DNA of 36,278 bases from Candidatus Woesearchaeota archaeon (GTDB lineage: Archaea; Nanobdellota; Nanobdellia; Woesearchaeales; CG1-02-33-12). How positions within the stretch are numbered: the first letter of the stretch is position 1; each line of letters opens with the position of its first letter. The translations under genes and the position numbers were made by a program. The stretch covers positions 1 to 36,278 of the forward strand of contig JAFCCI010000008.1 of assembly GCA_017610275.1 (NCBI GenBank), read 5' to 3'. Positions 18,483-27,466 of the stretch are shown here, piece by piece. The notes beneath the pieces are model-generated. The model ran no database searches and was not told the origin of the DNA. It saw nothing but the letters and a program-made list of their open reading frames with translations.

Positions 18483-20596
18483 TTTAACATTGGCTTTAGG
18501 CTTGTTCTGTAACTTTTTGAATATTCTTCTATTTTATTCATCTCATCCATATCATCATGCTTTCTTTCACTTTCTGAGATTCCAGGAATATCTATATACA
18601 GTGAATAAAATTCTATATTATTATAATTTGTTATATCTCCTGCATTCCAGGCAATGGTTTCATCAAATACTAGTCCGCCGGCAGGGAAAGGTTCTAACTC
18701 AATCTTAGGCAGGGTGGTTAATATTTTCTTTTCTTCTGGTATTACAACATTTTCATTTAAAATTAATTGGATATTTATTTTATATTTTCCAGGCACAATT
18801 CTTAGTTCAGATAATTCATTTTGACTGCCTGTGTATTCTGCTGCTGTTGAAAATTCTTCCTCTCCTTTTTTGCCAATTCTTTCAAGCATTATGATTGCCT
18901 GCTCATTGCTTGATAATCTTAAAGGAGTGTTGTCAAATGTCCATTTGCCATCACTTTTTATTATTTTTTTCTTCTTTACTTCAATGTTCTTGTATACAAA
19001 TGGCTCTAGTTTTGTTAATGGCAAATTAATGTCCTTATCAAGCTCTGTGCTTAAAAATTCTGAATATCCAAGGAAATCCGGCTTTGTAAAGGTGATTGTG
19101 CCTCCTGCGCAGATAGGGAACTTTGTTTCTAAGACAGCTTTATCATCTTTTATCTTTGTTTCTCCTATGAAACAGGATTCACTGCCACAACTGTAATATA
19201 CAATTACTCCTTCTAAATCCTGATTTGTTTGTGCATTTGCTGTTGTTATTTTTATATTGCCACTATTTCTTTTGTTAATGTCACAAAACATTGAGGTTTC
19301 ACCAGATTTCCCCTTTAATGATACAAATGATGAATTAATAGCCTCATTGTTTCTTATGTTTGCCTCAAGAGCAAATCTAAATGAATAACCTTTTCCATGA
19401 AATGCTTCAGGACTGTTTATTGTTATAACAACTGGATAGGATACATCATATAGGAAATTATACCTTTGTATGCCTATTCCTAATGGAAGAATATTTGTTG
19501 ATGCAGATTCAGGCATTATAATCCCTGATTTAGTATTAATGTTAAAATAGATTGGCCACCAGCCCAAATACCTGAAATCAACTCCTAATTTTTTGTATGA
19601 ATCTCCGTATGAGGGAATGTCCATCTGGCTGTAAACCCTCTGCTTTGTAGTGTCATCAAACATTCTTTTTTTATAGTTCAGGGTGTCTTCAACCTGAAGA
19701 AGAGGAACATAGCTCATAAGCATTCCTTCTAGTTTGGTCTTTACATCTGGCTTTGTCCAGTATACAGGGCTGCTTAACTCAAATTTAGAGCCAGCCATTG
19801 GAGGCAGTTTTTCATTATCTATTTCTGAGAACCCTGAAATCAGGTTAAGAGTGTTTAGTTCAAGAAAATGATAATTAATTTCATCACTTGTTACCATAAA
19901 TGCAAGCTCATAAACATTTTTTAGGTTTACAGGAATGGTTGTGAAGAAGTTAGATGCTTTTGACTTAATTTTTCCTTTTCTTATTTCAAGAGGATAATTG
20001 ATTGAAACAAGAACATTATCCTGCATTATGGTTGTTGTTGTGGTTATTTTTTCAAGTTCTATTACCTCAAATCCCTGGTCTTCAAAATCAATGAAATCAT
20101 TAAGGCATTCATTTAAGTTATAATTAATATACCTGTCTATCTGTGCTTCTATTGAAGAATCCATTGGTGAGCGTTCTGAACCTTTTTTCATCTCACTCTT
20201 TAAGTCAGGCATCTCTGATGAAAACTCGCAGTTTCCTGAGCAGTCATTACTGCTTTTCAAATACCACCAGTATGCAACATTCATCGAGCTTTCTGGAGAG
20301 AATTCAACTGCTTGTGAAGTTGTGGGATCAGACGTGTGGGTAATTCCAAATTCATTTAGGTTAGTATACCCGCCTGATTCCCCAATAAGAATTACTGCAT
20401 CTGTTGCTGTTTTGTCAATGCACTGCTCAATAAAAGTTTTTATAGGGTATAATTGTGTTGGTATTTCTTCAACTGTTGGTTCAACACCCCCTACTTTATT
20501 AGTCCTTGCTATAATATAGAAGGTTAAACCAGAAACAAGAAGAATAATAATTCCTATTATTATAAATAAGCTTACCTGCCCTCTTTTTCTCAACAT
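18479..20596 (-). CDS. Membrane-anchored ectodomain protein with prepilin-like leader (RKRGQ-VSLFIIIGI), module copy 1 'A' gene
   Basis: ORF track start 20656 lies upstream of the TATA box; ATG 20596 ('MLRKRGQVSLFIIIGIIILL') fits promoter and paralog. Confidence 0.77.
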   Translation of the reverse strand: MLRKRGQVSLFIIIGIIILLVSGLTFYIIARTNKVGGVEPTVEEIPTQLYPIKTFIEQCIDKTATDAVILIGESGGYTNLNEFGITHTSDPTTSQAVEFSPESSMNVAYWWYLKSSNDCSGNCEFSSEMPDLKSEMKKGSERSPMDSSIEAQIDRYINYNLNECLNDFIDFEDQGFEVIELEKITTTTTIMQDNVLVSINYPLEIRKGKIKSKASNFFTTIPVNLKNVYELAFMVTSDEINYHFLELNTLNLISGFSEIDNEKLPPMAGSKFELSSPVYWTKPDVKTKLEGMLMSYVPLLQVEDTLNYKKRMFDDTTKQRVYSQMDIPSYGDSYKKLGVDFRYLGWWPIYFNINTKSGIIMPESASTNILPLGIGIQRYNFLYDVSYPVVITINSPEAFHGKGYSFRFALEANIRNNEAINSSFVSLKGKSGETSMFCDINKRNSGNIKITTANAQTNQDLEGVIVYYSCGSESCFIGETKIKDDKAVLETKFPICAGGTITFTKPDFLGYSEFLSTELDKDINLPLTKLEPFVYKNIEVKKKKIIKSDGKWTFDNTPLRLSSNEQAIIMLERIGKKGEEEFSTAAEYTGSQNELSELRIVPGKYKINIQLILNENVVIPEEKKILTTLPKIELEPFPAGGLVFDETIAWNAGDITNYNNIEFYSLYIDIPGISESERKHDDMDEMNKIEEYSKSYRTSLKPMLK

Positions 20597-20625
20597 ATTG
20601 CCTCTATTGTTTTTTCTCTTGTGAT

Positions 20626-20640
20626 ATATATAAAACTTTT
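20626..20640 (-). promoter_or_regulatory. TATA box (minus strand ttttatatatatcac) for the giant-protein operon
   Basis: Strong A/T box ~30 nt upstream of ATG 20596. Confidence 0.5.
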
Positions 20641-20665
20641 GTTTTTTAGTTGACAAATAGAGAAA

Positions 20666-22877
20666 TTATCTTACAATTGCGTTTTCTTTAATGCCTTCAA
20701 CTATTATTTCTTCTTTTTTTGTTTTCAGGGGTTTGCCTTTGTAAAGAACATGGCCATTTGCATCTGTTCTCATCTCTGCTTCCCTGAATTCATTATAGCC
20801 AAGATGTTTTTTTGGCTGTTTTTCAATTCCATCAATAAAAACATCATCTCCTGGCGAGCTGTTTTTTGCTGAAAGAAGTTTTACATTTTCCTCACCATCT
20901 TTTTCTTCCATAGCTGCCAACAACATGCCGTTGCTTTCCTTGCCCCTTAATACAACTGGCTTTAGGTTTTTAACAACAATTAGGTTCCTGCCATCAAGCT
21001 CTTCTTTTGAGTAATGCTTTTTTATCCCGGCAACTATCTGCCTCTCCTCATTCCCAAGGTTTATTTTCATGACTAATAATTTATCAGCATCAGGATGATC
21101 TTCAACAGAAACAATCTTTGCGACCTTTAAATCAAGCTTTGCAAATATATCTTTGTTATCTTCATTTGTTTTTTCTTCCATTTTTCTTCCTCCAAACTCT
21201 TTTTTAAATTTCTTTAATTCATCATCTTCAAGTTTTTTGAACAACGGCTCTGCTTTGTTTATCTTATGATATTTTTCAATGGATAATTTTCCAAGGTCAT
21301 CCCATTTTCTTTCATTTATATTAAGTTGTTTAAATATCTTGCTTGATGTTTCAGGCATATATGGTTTTATCATTATAGCAAGATCCTTTGCAATATTTGC
21401 ACATATAACCAAGCATGTTTCTGCTTTCTCCTTGTTTTCCTTTATTGCTTTCCATGGCTCTGTTTCCTGGAAATATTGGTTCCCTAATTTTGAGATATGC
21501 ATTATATTTTTTAGTGCGTCTTTTAGCTGGATATCATCAAGAAGTTCTGTTGTTTTTTTGATTTCATCATTGATTTCTTTAATTAGTTTTTCATCTCTTT
21601 TGTCAGGATTTGCTTTTGGAATTTCTGAATTATAAAATTGATTAATAAAAGAAATTGTCCTGTTAATGAAATTTCCAAGGTTAGCAACAAGCTCATTGTT
21701 GATTTTGCTTTGGAAGTCATCCCATGAAAAGTCTGTGTCAGATTTCTCTGGCCTATTGACCATAATATAATATCTCCACACATCTGCAGGTATTCCAGTT
21801 TTCATTGCGCTATCTCCAAAAACACCAAGATTTCTGCTTTTTGAGAACTGTCCGCCCTCATAATTAATATATTCATTAGATGAAATCCTGTCCAATAAAA
21901 CATAGTCATCTTTTGTTCCAATTAATGATGCAGGAAACATAACAGTATGAAAAGGTATGTTATCCTTTCCCATGAACTGAACTAATTTAACATCCTTTCC
22001 AAACCACCAGTCTTTCCAGTCTTTTCTGCATTCCCTTGTTATTCCAATATATCCAATAGGAGCGTCAAACCACGAGTAAAATACTTTTTTTTCAAAACCA
22101 GGGTAAGGCACTGAAATTCCCCATTTAAGGTCGCGGGTTATACACCTTAACTTTAAGCCATCCCTTAACCATGCTTCAGTCATTGTTTTTGCATTCTGCG
22201 ACCATTTCCCTTTTACAGATTGTTTTTTAATCCATTTCTCTAGCATAGGAGCAAGCTTTGGAAGGTCAATAAAAAGATGCTCGCTTTCTTTTACAATTGG
22301 TTTTGTTCCGCAGATTTTGCATCTTGAATCAATAAGCTCAGTAGCATTCAATAAAGCTCCGCAGTTTTCGCACTGGTCTCCGCGCGCATCCTTGTAGCCG
22401 CATTTTGGGCATATACCCTCAACAAACCTGTCTGCAAGAAATTTTTTGCATTTAGGGCAGTATGCCTGCTTTAAAATATTTTTTTTGATAAATCCATTTT
22501 CATTTAATTTTTTGAATATATCCTTTGTTATCTCATAGTTTTCTTTAGAAGAAGTTCTGCCAAAGCAGTCAAAAGAGCTTTCAAACCAATCATAAATCTT
22601 CTTATGTATCTTAAAGTATTTTTCGCAAACTTGCTTTGGTGTTATTCCCTCTTCTATTGCTTTTGTTTCTGTTGTTGTTCCATGCTCATCTGTTCCAAGC
22701 ACAGATATAACATCAATCTGTTCCAAGCACAGATATAACATCAGCACCATGTGATCTTAAGAAACGCGTATATACATCTGCGCTTATCACGCACACCATA
22801 TTTCCTAGGTGGGGAACATTGTTTACATATGGCAGTGCGCTTGTTACAAGTATCTTTTGTTTGGTTTTCTCACCCAT
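20666..22877 (-). CDS. metG: Methionyl-tRNA synthetase with C-terminal EMAP-like tRNA-binding domain; frame-disrupted by a 28-bp tandem duplication
   Basis: N-part (22877 down to the stop at 22713) 'ILVTSALPYVNNVPHLGN...ADVISVLGTD*'; C-part resumes '..DVISVLGTDEHGTTTETKAIEEGITPKQVCEKYF'; zinc-binding Cys clusters; 'DLKVAKIVSVEDHPDADKLLVMKINLG' tRNA-binding domain. Confidence 0.93.
22688..22743. repeat. Exact 28-bp tandem duplication (atctgttccaagcacagatataacatca x2) inside metG
   Basis: Copies at 22688-22715 and 22716-22743 are identical; 28 is not a multiple of 3. Confidence 0.97.
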
Positions 22878-22940
22878 TTTATGCTTTTTTAGCAACTTTG
22901 TTTAAATAATTTTCTGAATGGAATATTCTTTGAGGAATAA

Positions 22941-23630
22941 TCAGGCAAGAAGCTCTATTTCTTTTTCTTCTGTCTTGCCATCTATATCTATTTTTCTTAT
23001 TATCCTGCCTTTTCGCTTTGCATTAAGCCTTGCTTCCTCTGGATTATTCTTGAATTCATCTGGTATAATAATTTCATCAATAACATAAGTGTGCTTTATT
23101 GAAATATCCTTGAAATTATCAACCTTTATATCAAACAAAAATTCTTTTTTTATCAAGTCCAAGTCCTTTAAACCAAACTTTGCTGTTACAAACTTTTCAA
23201 GAATCTTGCCTGGCTTTGGAATTGATTTCTTTACTGAAATGCTATATTTTCCTGATTTTAATTTAATGAGCAGAGAGTATGAATTAAACTTATTTACAAA
23301 CTCCTTAAATTTATCACTCGTCATTGTCTCTTCTATTGTGTATTTTTTTCCTGTAACCTTCTTTGGCTCAATTCCAAACTCATTAAGCTCATTGATTATA
23401 TTGTTTTTTGTTATAATCACGCCATTTAATGAAACATCTTCACTTACACATTGTGCTATCAAGTCAAACATAACATCAAGATATTCAAAGCCAGCTTTTA
23501 TCTGCACAAAAGAAGAGCCTTTTTTTATCATAAATTCCTCTTTTTCAAATTCGCCTGTGCTGTACCTTATAAACTTTTGATGAACTTTTTCATCAACATT
23601 CTTCTCATAAATTTTTCTTATAAAATTCAT
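22941..23630 (-). CDS. Protein of unknown function
   Basis: ~229 aa; SD ggtgat directly before ATG 23630. Confidence 0.7.
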   Translation of the reverse strand: MNFIRKIYEKNVDEKVHQKFIRYSTGEFEKEEFMIKKGSSFVQIKAGFEYLDVMFDLIAQCVSEDVSLNGVIITKNNIINELNEFGIEPKKVTGKKYTIEETMTSDKFKEFVNKFNSYSLLIKLKSGKYSISVKKSIPKPGKILEKFVTAKFGLKDLDLIKKEFLFDIKVDNFKDISIKHTYVIDEIIIPDEFKNNPEEARLNAKRKGRIIRKIDIDGKTEEKEIELLA

Positions 23631-23691
23631 ATTATCACCCTTAAACATTAGGCAAGAAAACTATTATATATTTAAACCTTGGGGAAATAAA

Positions 23692-25272
23692 TTAATTTAA
23701 ACCGAACTGCAATCTAACTGCATTTCCTGAATCCAGTATCTCAAGATTTTTCACTCTCAGACCATTTATAACCTTCTCTTCTGCAAGTCCAACAACATCA
23801 GAAACACCATCAACTTCCACAGTAACCTTTTGGTCACTTCCTATTTCTAATAATTTTATGGTCTTACCCATATAAACAAACATAATTGTTTTATCTATTA
23901 TCTGCTGGTTTAACGCATCTATAAATGTTCCCTTACATGCATCAGTCTTAGAATTCCATTGCTCAGTTAACCATTCAGAGTATTCTTCATTCAAAAATTC
24001 CTTTGGTATTAAGCATTCATAATATGTTCCTGCTGTTTTATATTCTTCACCAATAATATTTGCATTAACTAGGCCATGTATTTTACATTTATCTCCCTCC
24101 CACCCTTTTATTGTGTATTGAATAAAAGCTACATTATATTTTACAGGTTTGCATTGCCCGAGATTTTCATGAAAACAAGACATGTCATTTTTGCAATCTA
24201 AAATTGAATCATCATCTAAATCATCCTCATTTGCAGATTCAAAATTGCATATTCCTTCTGTATCAAACATATGGCCAAACATCATTGCAATGGAAACACC
24301 TACTGCTGATTGCGCAGGCAATCCAATCATATTTTCATCTTCTGGCTCACCCATTAAAAAGTATATAGTGGGAATATCTTCAATAGGAATAGGACACTCT
24401 AATTTTCCATGAGATAAATACTCAAATGGTGATGAATTAATATTACCAAACTCCTGAAGTATTAAACAATCTGAACCCTCTTTTCCTTTTATTTCCAGCT
24501 TTCGCATTCCATTTTCATCATCATTTAATATAACTTTTGCCTTATTGCATTTAAATAAATTATTTCCAAAGCATACCAAAGCAGAATCAGACTCAAAATC
24601 ATTTGTTTCTATTTTTCCTCCTCCTTGGGTTTTTATTTCCATATCTGGAAATGTACTCAGGTCTGCACTCTGTCCGCAGTCAATTATATTATTATCTCCT
24701 GAAGATATTTTTTCATCATCCTGATTATCTTGCTCTTTGTTTTCTTCCTTTGGTTCAATGACCTTAATTTTTATTTTAGCAGTATTATTATCCTCTATTT
24801 CAACATTCTTAATCTCAACGCCATTAACAACTTTCTTAGATGAATGCTCTATTGTTTCTGGCACCCCATCAACTTCTATTGTAATCTCATCATTTTCCCC
24901 TATGCTTACTAAGTTAATATACCTTCCATCAATTTTTGGTTCAGTGCCAAGAGATAGAGACATACTTTTCATTTGCAAATTACCAAAACTAATTTCTCCA
25001 GGGTAAAGGAGAAATCCCAATATTACACAAAAAATTATCACAATAGCTATGCTAATTAAAATAATTTTTTTACCTTTATTGCCAGAAATATTTTTTTTGT
25101 CATCCCTATTAATCAAACCAACATCTTTAGGGCCTTGATTTACAGAATCAATTGCACTGTTTATCTCTTCTTGTTTCCAGCCAACATCAATTAAAGCCTG
25201 TTTAATTTGCTCTAAAGGAAATCCATTTGATAAGTTTGTCTTTATGTAATCAATAACCCTTTGGTCAGCCAT
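23692..25272 (-). CDS. Membrane-anchored protein: N-terminal UBA-like helical domain, TM helix, extracytoplasmic region with a duplicated beta domain
   Basis: 'YIKTNLSNGFPLEQIKQALIDVGWKQEEINSAI', TM 'KIILISIAIVIIFCVILGFLL', two copies of an 'IG..(E/K).(T)(I/V)EVDGV....KV(V/I)NG..(V)KN.EI' domain. Confidence 0.75.
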   Translation of the reverse strand: MADQRVIDYIKTNLSNGFPLEQIKQALIDVGWKQEEINSAIDSVNQGPKDVGLINRDDKKNISGNKGKKIILISIAIVIIFCVILGFLLYPGEISFGNLQMKSMSLSLGTEPKIDGRYINLVSIGENDEITIEVDGVPETIEHSSKKVVNGVEIKNVEIEDNNTAKIKIKVIEPKEENKEQDNQDDEKISSGDNNIIDCGQSADLSTFPDMEIKTQGGGKIETNDFESDSALVCFGNNLFKCNKAKVILNDDENGMRKLEIKGKEGSDCLILQEFGNINSSPFEYLSHGKLECPIPIEDIPTIYFLMGEPEDENMIGLPAQSAVGVSIAMMFGHMFDTEGICNFESANEDDLDDDSILDCKNDMSCFHENLGQCKPVKYNVAFIQYTIKGWEGDKCKIHGLVNANIIGEEYKTAGTYYECLIPKEFLNEEYSEWLTEQWNSKTDACKGTFIDALNQQIIDKTIMFVYMGKTIKLLEIGSDQKVTVEVDGVSDVVGLAEEKVINGLRVKNLEILDSGNAVRLQFGLN

Positions 25273-25305
25273 TTAAACCTCTTTTTATAAAACAATTAAT
25301 CCTTG

Positions 25306-25315
25306 TTTATATAAA
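25306..25315 (-). promoter_or_regulatory. TATA-like box for the 526-aa minus-strand gene
   Basis: minus-strand ttttatataaac ~35 nt upstream of ATG 25272. Confidence 0.4.
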
Positions 25316-25419
25316 ATTTTCTACTTTTTTTATTTTAAGCAGCCATAAAACCATTCTTTTGTAGCAAATTATTTATGCTATTTTATAGTCGTGAAAATGA
25401 TTGTTTTAAACATCAAAAC

Positions 25420-25431
25420 CTTTAAATACTA
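25420..25431 (+). promoter_or_regulatory. TATA box for pilus-locus transcription unit
   Basis: ctttaaatac ~25 nt before ATG 25452, compatible with leaderless transcript. Confidence 0.5.
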
Positions 25432-25451
25432 ACTAACTTTTAATTTGATAT

Positions 25452-27419
25452 ATGGCCCGTGAATTAACTGATGATGAGCTTTTAGACAAGTTTGAAAGTG
25501 AAACAAATATAGTAAGGACAAGGGCTGATGAACTTCTTAAATTAGTTAAGCAGAAAGGAGAATTATCATTTGATAGTGCTGCAAAAGCGCTGAATGTTTC
25601 AATATCAACAGTAGAATCATGGGCTAACTTTCTTGAAGAGGAAAAAATACTTTCCATTAAATATAATTTTACAACCCCTTTCATTACAGTTTTTCATGAG
25701 AAAATCAAAGCAGGGTCAGAAGAAGACACTTTGGAAAAAGACAGCTTGAAAAAAGAAACTACTGAGAAAAAAGAATTTGATAAAGCTGCATTGATTAGAG
25801 AAGAGGAATTGTCAGAAATAAACAGGATGCTTGCAGAGGCATATAACTACCTAAAAAAAGGTCAGTTTGACAAAGCAAAGGAAATATATGCTAAAATAAA
25901 AAAACAATATGAAGATTTGCCACTGCAATTTCTTGAAAAAAAGAAAGAACTCAATACAACCCTTACAAGACTTAGCAAAGATTTGGCACTAAATCTCAGC
26001 AAGGCATCATTAAAGGAAATGGAAAATAAATCTCAGAATATAAGAAAACTGCTGAAGATGCTGGAACAGAAAATAGAAAAGAGAGAAATACTAAATGCAA
26101 TAAAAATTTATGGGCAGATAAAAACAACATACAATAGCCTTCCAGAGGGATTTCTTGAGCAGAAACTTATCTTGCAGAACAAAATAATAGAAATTTATGA
26201 GCACTTAATCACAATAAGGGAAGAGCAGGATATAAGAGATACATCAGTGAAAAGATCTGAAATAATCAATTTATTGGAAGAGCTGAATCAATCTATGGAT
26301 GAAAAAAATATTCCTCTTGCAATAAAGTTATATGAGAAGGTAAGGGAACTTTATAACAGCCTGCCAAAAGGATTCCTGCAGGAAAAAGCAGAACTTCAGG
26401 CCAGAATAATAAAGATTTATGAAGATTTATTATCAAACTATAAGCAGTCTGCTATCAAAGATATAGACAATAAAACAAAAAAAATAGATGAGCTATCAAT
26501 GCTGATGAAAAGAAATATGGCAGAAGGAAACCCTGAATCTGCAAGCGAGGCGTATAATCAAATAAAAAATGTTTTTTATAGCATGCCTGAAGGATTCTTA
26601 AAGCAGAAAACAGACATACAGAAAAACATATTGGGGTTATATGAAACACTTGCATTAGGATTAGATAAGCAATCTTCTGAAGATTTTAATATTAAATATC
26701 AAAAGATAAATAAAATGCTTGAAGACGCATTTAACTATATCAAAAATAAAAATTTTGAGCTTGCAAATGATACTTATAAGCAGCTTATGATGATATACAA
26801 TTCTATGCCAATTGGCTTTTTGGAGAAAAAGACAGTGCTTAGGACAAGAATCATGGCTTTTTATAAGGATCTTTCAAGCTATGAGGAACTAGAAGAAAAA
26901 CTCATGAGGGTTCCAGAAGTTGAAGAATCAATGACAAATAAAGAACTTGTTGATATTCCTTTACCTAAAACAGAACAATTTAAGCCGGAAGAACCTGCCG
27001 AGGCAACAGATGTTAAAAAATTGAAACCACTTCTCCAAAAACCGCAGCTTGTTATGCCAAATATTAAACCAAAGCTTAAAAAACCGTTACCATTTAAGCC
27101 AACACTTTCTCCTATTTTACATCCCCAAAAAAATCAAAAATTACCATTTAAGCCAACACTTTCTCCTATTTTACATCCCCAAAAAAATCAAAAATTACCA
27201 TTTAAGCCAACACTTTCTCCTATTTTACATCCCCAAAAAAATCAAAAATCTATTTTAAAGGAACTCCCTTCTGCTCCAAGTCCAAATGTTCCGCTGCCTA
27301 AATCTGCTGAAAGGCCAATGAAGAAGCAAAAGTCAGAATTATTCAAAAAGTTTTTTAAAAAAAAGGGAGAGCAGGAATTAATGCCTCCAACACCTCCAGA
27401 GCTTGCTGCTAAAAAATAA
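25452..27419 (+). CDS. wHTH plus repeated helical (TPR/MIT-like) units plus Pro-rich tail protein
   Basis: N-terminal wHTH 'ADELLKLVKQKGELSFDSAAKALNVSISTVESWANFLEEEKIL'; five diverged units around 'Y.(Q/K)(I/V/L)...Y.S(L/M)P.GFL..K'; C-terminal 18-aa repeats. Confidence 0.75.
   Translation: MARELTDDELLDKFESETNIVRTRADELLKLVKQKGELSFDSAAKALNVSISTVESWANFLEEEKILSIKYNFTTPFITVFHEKIKAGSEEDTLEKDSLKKETTEKKEFDKAALIREEELSEINRMLAEAYNYLKKGQFDKAKEIYAKIKKQYEDLPLQFLEKKKELNTTLTRLSKDLALNLSKASLKEMENKSQNIRKLLKMLEQKIEKREILNAIKIYGQIKTTYNSLPEGFLEQKLILQNKIIEIYEHLITIREEQDIRDTSVKRSEIINLLEELNQSMDEKNIPLAIKLYEKVRELYNSLPKGFLQEKAELQARIIKIYEDLLSNYKQSAIKDIDNKTKKIDELSMLMKRNMAEGNPESASEAYNQIKNVFYSMPEGFLKQKTDIQKNILGLYETLALGLDKQSSEDFNIKYQKINKMLEDAFNYIKNKNFELANDTYKQLMMIYNSMPIGFLEKKTVLRTRIMAFYKDLSSYEELEEKLMRVPEVEESMTNKELVDIPLPKTEQFKPEEPAEATDVKKLKPLLQKPQLVMPNIKPKLKKPLPFKPTLSPILHPQKNQKLPFKPTLSPILHPQKNQKLPFKPTLSPILHPQKNQKSILKELPSAPSPNVPLPKSAERPMKKQKSELFKKFFKKKGEQELMPPTPPELAAKK
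27087..27248 (+). repeat. Three perfect 54-bp tandem repeats encoding LPFKPTLSPILHPQKNQK
   Basis: Identical units 27087-27140, 27141-27194, 27195-27248. Confidence 0.97.
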
Positions 27420-27466
27420 TTTAATTAAATACTAAATTCAAATTAAAAATAAAAAAAGGTGTAAGA

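Noticed and set aside
22716-22750. Treating the 694-aa ORF as complete metG
   Set aside because: Its first residues derive from the duplicated 28-mer and it lacks the N-terminal PYVNNVPHLGN catalytic segment
23089-23580. 163-aa plus-strand ORF
   Set aside because: Antisense to the 235-aa ORF, which has an SD; no recognisable family
27087-27248. Possible CRISPR array
   Set aside because: Units are head-to-tail identical with no spacers and are in-frame coding
27049-27258. 69-aa ORF with three 'NYHLSQHFLLFYIPKKIK' repeats
   Set aside because: Alternative-frame reading of the 54-bp repeats in the 655-aa gene
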